Of a stretch of DNA of 23,075 nt, positions 8,074 to 15,225 are shown in pieces. The DNA is from Trichomonas tenax (Eukaryota; Parabasalia; Trichomonadida; Trichomonadidae). How positions within the stretch are numbered: the first letter of the stretch is position 1; each line of letters opens with the position of its first letter. The notes below the pieces were generated by a model, which was not told where the DNA came from, did no database searches, and saw only the letters and a program-made list of their open reading frames with translations. Position numbers and translations under genes: made by a program. The DNA lies in the NCBI GenBank assembly GCA_023091735.1, contig JALKBU010000830.1:1-23075 (forward strand), written 5' to 3'.

Positions 8074-8638
8074 GGAATTTTATGAAGAACGTTGACATGA
8101 TGATGAATATTATGATAATGAAATTAAACAGTTGGAAAAATTAAGAGATGAAATAGATAATAGAATTAAAGAGTTAAAATATACTGAAAATGAAGTAGAG
8201 GATTTAATGAATATTCCAGTCTCAGAATCAGAAACTCAAAAATCACATGAAGAAAGATATAAAAATTATTTTCAAGAATCAACACAAAATTTATTAGATG
8301 GTGATTTCGATGAAGCATTATCGGTAGAAGGTACAAAATTTATTAAGAAACATAAATTACAGTTCATTGAAGATGGACTTAGTCCTCCAGGTTCTTTGAA
8401 CCATTCTGAATATCCATGCATTTTGTTATCACCACCCTTTGATGAAGAAAAATTTAAGATGGCATTAAAACAGGTATCTTATGGAACTAATACAATCAAA
8501 AAAAAAGAAGATCATGAATTATATATCAATTATTATTTAAATAAAGTGACAGGTGTTGATAAAGTTTTTGAACTACTTGACAAAATCGCGAATGAAACAA
8601 TAGGCACTTATAAAATACTTTGCGATTGAGTTAGTAAT

Positions 8639-8686
8639 AAGATGTTCGCAGAATCCGAGACTTCGCCACGGTTCTGCTAACATCTT
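8639..8686. terminator. Long hairpin between convergent virus-block genes
   Basis: The left arm (8639-8657, AAGATGTTCGCAGAATCCG) pairs with the right arm (8669-8686) over 17 base pairs, with one mismatch and one bulge around an 11-base loop. It begins 10 bases after the stop of the 7802-8629 gene and lies before the 3' end of the minus-strand gene at 8883-9155. It could act as a bidirectional transcript end or RNA-stability structure. Function is inferred from position only. Confidence 0.5.
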
Positions 8687-8882
8687 TTAGTATCATTTAT
8701 GAAGTTCACAATTTATAAAATTAACTTTATACGTCAATTATAAATTGAATGTTATAAACAGATTTTGAAACTTATGACTATATAAATTTATGCAATTTTT
8801 GAAATAATTTTTGACTAACTAACTAAGAAAAAAAAGCGAAAGGAATTGGGGGTCGGAAATTTTGAAAAATAAATTTTAGTGG
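8687..8882. other. Spacer between convergent virus-block genes
   Basis: About 200 AT-rich bases contain no gene, ending in a purine-rich stretch (8826-8860) just past the 3' end of the minus-strand gene. Confidence 0.5.
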
Positions 8883-9155
8883 TTATTCTGATTTCTTTTC
8901 CTCTTCCTTCTTCTTAGCTTCTTCTTCCTTCATTCTTTTTGCGATCCACCTCGGATTCTTCTGACGACCAGCAGCAAGTGCTGCTAATTGTTTTTCCGTA
9001 CACTTACGTTTGAGCTTAACTGGTTTCTCTTCTAGGGATGTAAATCCTTCATCAGCTTGTTCAGTCTTTTTAGACTTTCTTGTTTTCGTTGTTGCTTTGA
9101 GTTCATTTAATATTTCTTCCTTTAATGTCGATTTCAGAGTTTCGAAGTCTGTCAT
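8883..9155 (-). CDS. Small basic virus-block protein
   Basis: The 90-residue, strongly charged protein is of unrecognised family. The N-terminus is a predicted helix (FETLKSTLKEEILNELK). The centre is basic (KTRKSKK), followed by CTEKQLAALAAGRQKNPRW, and the C-terminus is a Lys/Glu run. The 'TEKQL.AL..GR.KN' segment resembles short basic motifs common in proteins of polinton-like and large DNA viruses, so a DNA- or capsid-associated role is possible but unproven. It is divergent with the gene at 9209; the two share a 53-base AT-rich promoter region. Confidence 0.55.
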   Translation of the reverse strand: MTDFETLKSTLKEEILNELKATTKTRKSKKTEQADEGFTSLEEKPVKLKRKCTEKQLAALAAGRQKNPRWIAKRMKEEEAKKKEEEKKSE

Positions 9156-9182
9156 GGTTTTATATTGGATAAAAATTTAAAA

Positions 9183-9196
9183 ATATTATTTTTAAC
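9183..9196 (+). promoter_or_regulatory. Shared virus-block upstream motif, variant copy
   Basis: ATATTATTTTTAAC lies 12 bases before the ATG at 9209. It matches the 14-mers at 7778 and 9674 over the first eleven bases. Confidence 0.45.
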
Positions 9197-9208
9197 ACCA
9201 ATTAAATC

Positions 9209-9673
9209 ATGAGCTTAAGCAGATCCGAGAGAAATTCAATAATCATTAATGATGCAAAAGGAATACAACATCCATTATATTATGTTATGACTGACAAGAA
9301 CGGTAAAATTCAAGTTCGTAAGAGAAAGGTTCCATTGACTTCACCAAAGGAGGAAAAGATGGTAGAACGGGCTGAAAGCCCTGAGGCACGAAGTGCCGAA
9401 GTTAATGAATCAAATAAAGAAGAGCAAGTTAATGAACCAGTTAATACTTCAGTTTATGAATCAGTGACGAATAAGAAACTTCTTGAGAAAATGCTGGAAG
9501 TTCTTGAACGTAGTACTGAATCAAATGATTCAAATAAAAACCAGGTTGAACGTCAAAAGGAAACAGAAGAGAATAAGCAATTTGTTTCTAATATTTCTGA
9601 ACAAGTAGAAAAAGAAAAAATTATTACACAACTGAGAACTCCATTAAGAAGAAGAGTAAGAGTTTTACATTAA
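9209..9673 (+). CDS. Virus-block protein of unknown function
   Basis: The 154-residue hydrophilic protein is unrecognised. The N-terminal 45 residues (HPLYYVMTDKNGKIQVRKRKV) look like a small beta-rich domain. The rest is low-complexity Glu/Asn/Ser/Lys with a coiled-coil-like stretch (NKKLLEKMLEVLERS) and a basic tail ending RRRVRVLH. The double-hairpin copy D codes for the linker AESPEARSAEV at about residues 55-65. It lies immediately before the candidate capsid gene in the same direction. A scaffold or core-protein role would fit but is not shown. Confidence 0.5.
   Translation: MSLSRSERNSIIINDAKGIQHPLYYVMTDKNGKIQVRKRKVPLTSPKEEKMVERAESPEARSAEVNESNKEEQVNEPVNTSVYESVTNKKLLEKMLEVLERSTESNDSNKNQVERQKETEENKQFVSNISEQVEKEKIITQLRTPLRRRVRVLH
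9365..9397 (+). repeat. Double-hairpin element, copy D (inside coding sequence)
   Basis: Two perfect stems with GAA loops lie side by side: GGGCT-GAA-AGCCC (9369-9381) and GGCAC-GAA-GTGCC (9385-9397). Bases 9365-9385 equal the reverse complement of 7145-7165. Beyond that identical core the second stem differs from copy A at two base pairs, changed on both arms so that pairing is kept. Confidence 0.7.
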
Positions 9674-9687
9674 ATATTATTTTTTAT
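9674..9687 (+). promoter_or_regulatory. Shared virus-block upstream motif, copy 2
   Basis: This 14-mer is identical to that at 7778-7791. It follows directly after the stop of the 9209-9673 gene and lies 12 bases before the ATG at 9700 of the candidate capsid gene. Confidence 0.5.
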
Positions 9688-9699
9688 CTTTAATTAAAA

Positions 9700-11268
9700 A
9701 TGGAGAACGAACAACTAAACGAATTCACACCAGCTGAGCACTATCATCAAATAAGAAGTTACTTTAATATAATTGATAATGCGATTCAAATCGCTGATAT
9801 TAATAGACATTATGTTCCGTCAAAGACCCAGCGTCACCGAAAGACATTAATGATAATTCTTATACAACATTTAATATAAGTCCTAAGGGAGAAAATGTGA
9901 TTGATTTATATAATACTAATCTATTATTTACGTATAAAGGAACTTATAAACTTACTACAAAAGTTGATGTTTCAACTATTCCAAACACAAACAATCCGGC
10001 AATTTGGATAGGTTGTGATGACTCAGTTTATTTCGCAGGATCTTATCAAATTCTCGCTAATGATAGATCCTGTATATTCTACTGATAATGCAATCTTTGA
10101 AGCATATGTAATATCGAATTGTGGAACAACAGAAACTGTTAAAAAAGTTGATGTGTTCAGTAAAACAAGACATGCGGACGTTTGGAAGAGAGTTAATACT
10201 GTCAGATCTGGTCAGGTTGTCGATTGTGGAGGTAAAGTCGCTAATTCTGAAATTAATGTCGAAATTCCGTTAAAACTTCCTGTGAGAAAATTCTTACTGT
10301 TTGAAGCTATTAGATTCCTTCTAGACTTAGTTGGAAATATTCAAATCAAAGTAAAGTTCACAAGTGAAGCTTTACAAGTTTGCCCCCTGTCTGTTGAGGA
10401 TCGCTTAATCACACCTAACAATGTCGCAAAAGTCGTGACATACCCAAAGCTTACGAATCACATTGTTCCATGGTCTCAAGAATTCACAATGATTACATCA
10501 GTGACTCAGGATTCATCGACAAAGGCTATAACAATAACGACTAGGGTACAGAAATTAACAAAAGTTAAGGCACAATTTACAGATTGCTCTGTTTTAGGTA
10601 AGAACTTCTCATTAGATCCTAACGTTTACGCTGAATTGGTGGAACATTACACAAATCAAGCTTTATGCTTCCCAATTAAGTTGATGGACTGGATGCCTAT
10701 GGACGGTACAATTTCTGATAAAGCAGGATCAAAGTGTACATTTACGAGAGAACACACACCAATTAATGTTAATTCAATTTGGTTCTTATTCCAGAAAACT
10801 CCAGAATACTTAACAAATTTCGAAAATCCTTTATTTAATGATGTTCAATTATTTATGGGCGCTTATGGTACAATTCCTTCAGAACCTGAATCTACAAATA
10901 GTCCAGCATTTTATGAAATCGTTTCTAACGCATGTAATACAAATAATGATATGATAGGATTTAATGTTGATGTAATGAAATCATTAACGACTTTAGCAAA
11001 TGAAGACAAGGGTTATGTCAGTAATGATACAACACATTTCTTAATGGGATTCCCAACAGAAACGGACTTTTCTTTCCAGCAAGGTCAGGCATCAAATTCA
11101 CCAATTACTTATAAATTAAATGTTACGACATCACAGGCAAACACACCATTTAAGGAAAAGCCACAGATAGGATTCTTGAGACATTGTTGCTTTGCGATTC
11201 AGGCAAGACCAAATGGACCGCCAGATATTAGAATTGACGATTATAATTTAGCGGCAGAAGCAGTGTAA
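9700..11268 (+). pseudogene. Candidate major capsid protein gene, two frameshifts
   Basis: Three consecutive open stretches in different frames together span about 520 codons. The first starts at ATG 9700. The frame changes near 9820-9826, within a short A run (one base too few), and again near 10066-10072 (one base too many). From there the frame is open to 11268. The product is beta-rich and Asn/Thr/Pro-rich, with a segment VEIPLKLPVRKFLLFEAIRF and later GNIQIKVKFTSEALQVC. That pattern resembles the beginning of the double-jelly-roll capsid fold of polinton-like viruses. Length also fits. This is a pattern judgement; a structure prediction would decide. It is the longest gene of the block. 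Because of the breaks it cannot yield full-length protein as it stands. Confidence 0.5.
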
Positions 11269-11290
11269 AAATAATATTTATTTTTGAATC

Positions 11291-11887
11291 TTAATTAACA
11301 AGGACGTACTTCAAACAAATTTTATATTTAGTGATTATATCCGTGTAATTGTTTGAGTACTTATATTTAAAATCAACTCCATTAGTTCCTTCTTGTTCAA
11401 TGACTCTTATTTGTGAAATTTTAAGAAATGGTGAATAATTAATACAACATGTAGTTTCAGGATCTAATAAATCTATTTTTACCTCATGACCTGTCTTTAA
11501 CGAAATTAACGTTTCAAGGTCTTCTTTCGGTAATAAAATTTGATCGTGCGAAACTAAATTAAATATTAATTTCTTATCTTGGTCTAATAAAATACTTTGA
11601 TATAACGGAAGCAGGAATTCATCAACTGATTTATAATTAACTTTTAAGTCACTGTAGGGATTCACAACTGCTTCTCTTGTTATGAATGGTACAGGTGGTG
11701 GGGAGTACTCAACTCTTACGGAATCATTAGCTGTGGATTCTTTTAAATCTTTCAGTTCTGTTTCATCAGTTAATTTATCCGAGCTGTAATTTTTAATGAT
11801 TATATTATTTGTTGTTCGTGAATCGACATTACTAGTTGGTTCAATAGGAAGATTGACTGCTCCTGCAATAATACTTTTACTCCTCAT
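11291..11887 (-). CDS. Virus-block protein of unknown function
   Basis: The 198-residue protein is unrecognised. The N-terminal 80 residues are Ser/Thr/Asn/Glu-rich and probably disordered, with a proline patch (YSPPPVPFITREAVVNPY). The C-terminal half (SVDEFLLPLYQSIL, then LLPKEDLETLISLKTGHEVKIDLL) looks folded, alternating strands and helices. It is convergent with the candidate capsid gene (22 bases apart). A minor structural protein is a guess from its position. It is divergent from the gene at 11924, with 36 bases between the two ATGs. Confidence 0.55.
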   Translation of the reverse strand: MRSKSIIAGAVNLPIEPTSNVDSRTTNNIIIKNYSSDKLTDETELKDLKESTANDSVRVEYSPPPVPFITREAVVNPYSDLKVNYKSVDEFLLPLYQSILLDQDKKLIFNLVSHDQILLPKEDLETLISLKTGHEVKIDLLDPETTCCINYSPFLKISQIRVIEQEGTNGVDFKYKYSNNYTDIITKYKICLKYVLVN

Positions 11888-11923
11888 TTCCTATTAATAA
11901 AAAACTTTTTATTAGTTTAAAAA

Positions 11924-12316
11924 ATGAGCGAATCTCCTATCTTAGAAAACTCAGTGCAGCAGGTAAATCAAATTAATATTTTGAGTCAAGACGATAAAGG
12001 CGTAACAATTCGAAACGTCGAGAATTTAAACATGAAGGCAAGGAAGAGAGGAAGAAATATTCCAAAAGGTCCTGACCCAAAAATATATGTAAAAGATGGA
12101 AGCTTTGGTTCAAATCTACATTACGTCAAAGGTCAAAGAGCTTATGCTTTAAAGAACGAAAAGCCATCACCACAAAATTCTTATTCGAATAATTTCCCTC
12201 AAGAATTAACGACATCACGAAAGATTGACGAACCAGTAGGAACCAAACTTCATAAATATGGAGAGAGTGGTGACTACCATTTATTTACTTATCCTACCCT
12301 TAGATCAAATATATAA
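11924..12316 (+). CDS. Small basic virus-block protein
   Basis: The 130-residue protein is unrecognised. It is Asn/Ser/Lys-rich with a basic centre (MKARKRGRNIPKGPDPKIYV) and no membrane segment. It shares the 36-base spacer at 11888-11923 with the divergent gene at 11887. Its last codons overlap the 3' end of the minus-strand small frame at 12305-12442 by about 12 bases. Confidence 0.5.
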   Translation: MSESPILENSVQQVNQINILSQDDKGVTIRNVENLNMKARKRGRNIPKGPDPKIYVKDGSFGSNLHYVKGQRAYALKNEKPSPQNSYSNNFPQELTTSRKIDEPVGTKLHKYGESGDYHLFTYPTLRSNI

Positions 12317-12442
12317 ATGTTGTACGCTTTCTGGAATTTCTTCTTCGTTATATTCATAATTTAACGCTTCATACCATTTTCTTATTTCTGAAGACAATAA
12401 ATATATACTAACTATTAATAATATTTTATTCGATACTTTCAT
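12305..12442 (-). CDS. Short putative membrane protein, 45 residues
   Basis: The frame begins MKVSNKILLIVSIYLL, a possible single membrane anchor, and continues as an acidic tail (NYEYNEEEIPESVQHLYI). It follows the gene at 12468-12668 on the same strand and fills the remaining space of the block. The tail-to-tail overlap with 11924-12316 and the small size leave real doubt. Confidence 0.35.
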   Translation of the reverse strand: MKVSNKILLIVSIYLLSSEIRKWYEALNYEYNEEEIPESVQHLYI

Positions 12443-12467
12443 TTTTTATCATATAAAAATGTTTTTA

Positions 12468-12668
12468 TCAAATGGATTTATTATTAGTATGTCGTGACAA
12501 TATTATTTGATAATATTTATTATCGTTAGTGAATGTTAGCATTATTTTTATATTGTCGATGTTATAATATTTTCCCTTAATTTCGTTTATGCGCAATAAT
12601 ATATTTTCGGTATTTTTGACATCATCAATGATAACAAGACCATTCTCATCATCAAACACTAAGTTCAT
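12468..12668 (-). CDS. Small virus-block protein
   Basis: The 66-residue protein is unrecognised. It is Asn/Ile/Asp-rich and probably alpha/beta (LVFDDENGLVIIDDVKNTENILLRI). Its ATG lies only two bases after the stop of the upstream frame at 12671. The two look like neighbouring genes read in the same direction, probably from one transcript. Confidence 0.45.
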   Translation of the reverse strand: MNLVFDDENGLVIIDDVKNTENILLRINEIKGKYYNIDNIKIMLTFTNDNKYYQIILSRHTNNKSI

Positions 12669-12670
12669 CT

Positions 12671-12900
12671 TTAATAAGCGCTTAAAATTAATTCTACGAT
12701 TATAATATCTCTTCCATCCTTCGGTAATATTATTCTTTCACCACCAGTGACGCTATAAAGAGTTATTTCAAATGATGAATTAAAACCATTAACTGGGTAA
12801 AATTTAGTAGGAGCTAATGAGTCATTAGCGATACATAAGAATGATTCATCACCAATATTAGATAATGATGACTTTACTGCGATTAATGGAAGTTGTTGAC
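12671..12900 (-). pseudogene. 3' part of a virus-block gene, beta-rich, 5' truncated
   Basis: About 76 codons code for a beta-rich sequence (LPLIAVKSSLSNIGDESFLC, then FEITLYSVTGGERIILP, DIIIVELILSAY) that reads as the C-terminal half of a compact jelly-roll-like or fibre-like domain. Upstream the same frame runs without interruption into an ERV46-like sequence, so the original 5' part of this gene is missing. There is no usable ATG; the first possible start (GTG, 13057) lies in the ERV46-like part. Identity is unknown; a penton or minor capsid protein is possible. Confidence 0.45.
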
Positions 12901-13300
12901 GAATTTTCAAAAATTTGCCTCTGATTGGAGAAATAGAGTTTTCATGATACTTGTCAACATAGAATTCATGTATAGCGTGTTGGCAGTTCCCATTTGGAGA
13001 TAGACTTACATCATGAAAATGTCCATCTTTTCTTGTTTTATTGTTCAATCCCGGCACTATATGGAACTGCCTATCAGTTTTGAAAGTGTTTATGGTACCC
13101 TTAACTCAACAAGTCTCTGTCATATCTTGTTTGAAATCTAAACTTCCCATGCATTGTTCGAATGACGATGGATTGAATTTCTTGCCTTGCATGTTGAATA
13201 GTTCTAAAATGTCACTGCAAGTATTGCAGCATTCGCCTTCAGGCTTTAAAACATTACAAGGGAAACAAACATTGGATATTAGAAGAAAATGAAACCTATC
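12900..13300 (-). pseudogene. ERV46/ERGIC3-type cargo receptor fragment
   Basis: Two minus-strand frames together match the lumenal region of ERV46/ERGIC3, which cycles between ER and Golgi in COPII vesicles. The first (from about 13300 down to 13106) has the diagnostic cysteine cluster: CFPC, GECCNTCSDILELF and SSFEQC. It ends at an in-frame TGA (13106-13108). The frame continues with QFHIVPGLNN, GHFHD and HAIHEFY, the expected next conserved parts (fHi.PG, H.HD, IH...F). Both transmembrane segments and both tails are missing. One border runs into virus-block sequence near 12900 and the other into BspA sequence near 13300, so this is a leftover piece in a rearranged region. Confidence 0.7.
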
Positions 13301-14725
13301 GAATTTGTTTGCAATTATAGAATGCATAATCACCAATAGTATTTAGCATGATTCCAAAAGCCATATCTTGGTTAATTCGTGTGCCTGAGAACGCAGAGTC
13401 ACCAATGGAAGTTATGGAAGGAATATCAAAGAATGATTGAAGATTGATACATCAACTAAAAGCAGAGTTTTCGATTTATCTCAAATTGGATTTACCGGAG
13501 CAAGTGAATGACCGAATACTTGTTTTGGATTTAAAGACAGAAATTTTGATCCTTTGGACTATTGCAGGAATATCAATGGTTGTTGCATCATTTCCTAAAT
13601 ATTGATAAATTGTTGTGTTATCATTATTAATGATAATGTTTTGTTCATTAATGTAAATAGAAGAACCATCCTGGAATGTGTACCTTGCATTTGGTGAATT
13701 ATCAATAACACCTCCTCTTAAAGACTTTAGATTTTCTGGCAATTGGATATTTGTCAAGTATTTGGAATTTTGCAAAAGCAAGATTTCCTATTGCCTCGAC
13801 ATTATCTGGAATGATAATTGATATTTGGAGGTAATTGAATTGTTTTTAGATTTGTGCAACCTCTAAAAGCATTGGGACCAATATAAGTGACTGAATCTGG
13901 AATAGAAAATGAACTGATTGAACTAGATGCAAAACAATAGTCACCTATTGAAGTTGCAGAACTTGGAAATGTTAATCTTGAAAGCTGTGAAGAGTAAAAA
14001 ACAGATTTTGCAATAGATTGAACACCACTTGAAACATCATATTGGCCAGTGGTTGCTGATGCAAAATATATCAAAGTTGTCATTGTTGAATCAAAAACTG
14101 CTTTGCCATTTTCAACGATGAAATTGTTATTATTTGAATCTTTTGTAATTGTTTGAATTGTTGTTACACTATTAAAAACATTTCCTCCTATGGATGCGAG
14201 ATTTGGAGGGATATGGAAACTGATAATTTTGCAACTTTTGAAAGCATTTGCATTAATGTCAGTTAAAGCACAATTTGGAGCATAATTGATCAATGAAAGT
14301 TGATTATTATTTGCTAATGCAGCATCATCAAGAATATTTAGTGTCGAAGAAAATGTGATTGTTGTAATTCTAAGATAAGACAATGCAGCATTATTAATTG
14401 TTTTGAGGCCTTCTGGTAATAATAGCACATGATTGAAATGCAAATTCACCAATTTTTGTGAGTTTAGTACATGAACTTATGTCTGTGGTCTGTATTTTGA
14501 TCCATTTATAGAATGCATATTTTCCGATATACTTTAAATTCGGATTTGGTCCGAATCCAAAACTGAATAATATATTTACAACATTGAAGCAATAGATCTG
14601 TTGTATGTCTGATAGATTATTTCCAAGAAAGATTCAATTGTGAAATGCGATATTGTAGTATCAATGACATACTTTAGCTCTGTTCCATCGTAAGTTATTC
14701 CATCAAAAAAATTGTCAATTTTCAT
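13301..14725 (-). pseudogene. BspA-like leucine-rich-repeat surface protein, heavily broken
   Basis: Treponema pallidum-type LRRs (TpLRR, as in BspA) are clear in several frames. Examples are SIGDYCFASSSISSFSIPDS and VTYIGPNAFRGCTNLKTIQL in 13802-14452, NLKSLRGGVIDNSPNARYTF in 13476-13781, and SIGDSAFSG/TIGDYAFYNC at 13300-13450. The 5' part starts at an ATG near 14725 (MKIDNFFDGITYDGTELKY) and includes KYIGKYAFY. Frameshifts near 14590, 14450, 13790 and 13480, plus stops, make it a pseudogene. No signal peptide is seen at the ATG, and no C-terminal membrane segment, because the 3' end is cut by the ERV46-like piece. BspA-like proteins form one of the largest surface families in trichomonads. 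Confidence 0.8.
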
Positions 14726-15203
14726 TACAATTCTGTCATTTGCCAAAAAATTATTTTGTCATTTGACACTCAACCAAAAAATCATGAATCAACATTTAAT
14801 AACAAACACTTAAGCTCCATTTGTATTTGTTTCAGAAATGACAGACATTAATATTAAACCAAATCTGATGGAAAAGATATGTTCAATTAAATCATCAATT
14901 TTTTCACATAGATGCATGGCTTCAGACAAATAAAATCTAATGGAAAAGACTCCCTATATTATAATTGATCAACTGCTCATAGTTAAAATATATAATAGGT
15001 ACTTATGATTGACATTTTGATATAAATTATCGTTAAATCATCAGTATCATTATAAATTCATTAGCTAATGCAGTTTATATCTAATGGATAAGATACTGTG
15101 TGTTGTACTAAATCTAATAATATCAGGTAAAGTCTGAAATAATTATAAATAGAAAAGTTTTGCGAATAAAGAAAAACATTAAAGAAAAGATTTAAAAGTG
15201 ATA
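14726..15203. other. Intergenic region with a degenerate short repeat
   Basis: No gene is supported. A phrase close to AAATCTAATGGAAAAGA occurs three times: 14861-14877 (one base differs), 14933-14949, and a weaker form at 15077-15093 (ATATCTAATGGATAAGA). Its role is unknown. The region separates the BspA pseudogene from the divergent membrane-protein gene. Confidence 0.45.
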
Positions 15204-15208
15204 TCATA
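15204..15208 (+). promoter_or_regulatory. Possible Inr of the membrane-protein gene
   Basis: TCATA fits the minimal TCA+1YW Inr core. The predicted first base (15206) is 20 bases before the ATG at 15226. The match is short, so this is tentative. Confidence 0.35.
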
Positions 15209-15225
15209 AAAGTGACGATAAGTTT

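Larger units (their letters stand above)
7802..8629 (+). pseudogene. Virus-block gene of unknown function split by an in-frame TGA
   Basis: Two open stretches, 7802-8095 and 8132-8629, are in the same frame and are separated only by the TGA at 8093-8095. Translation continues directly after it with an acidic segment and a coiled-coil-like stretch (about LEKLRDEIDNRIKELKYTENEV). The original product would be about 275 residues: a helical N-terminal part (KELSKIMNDFDDGEFP), a charged coiled coil, and a C-terminal domain with PCILLSPPFDEEKFKMAL. No family is recognised. A reinitiated shorter protein from the ATG at 8132 is possible. Other good genes in the window end with TAA and use TGG for Trp, so TGA recoding is unlikely here. 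Two hairpin-bearing segments lie inside (7810-7835 and 8045-8073). Confidence 0.6.
6969..12900. other. Endogenous DNA virus or virus-like element fragment
   Basis: About ten small genes are packed here with short AT-rich spacers on both strands. The neighbouring host genes have Inr sites, but these do not. Three start after a shared ATATTATTTTT-type motif. Proteins are Lys/Asn/Glu-rich with strong A/T preference at third positions. The central gene (9700-11268) looks like a capsid protein. No DNA polymerase, integrase, packaging ATPase or protease was seen, so this is a partial copy or a minimal satellite-like element. The right end stops abruptly inside a chimeric frame with an ERV46-like fragment. 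At least two genes are broken, so the copy is not functional. Polinton/Maverick or polinton-like virus ancestry is plausible, since trichomonad genomes carry Mavericks, but not shown. Confidence 0.55.

Noticed and set aside
12671..13057. A complete 128-residue viral gene
   Set aside because: Its first 50 residues match ERV46/ERGIC3, the apparent start is GTG, and the frame continues upstream without ATG; it is a chimera.
8093..13108. TGA as a sense codon
   Set aside because: Only two in-frame TGA were seen, both in degraded sequence; intact genes here use TAA stops and TGG for Trp.
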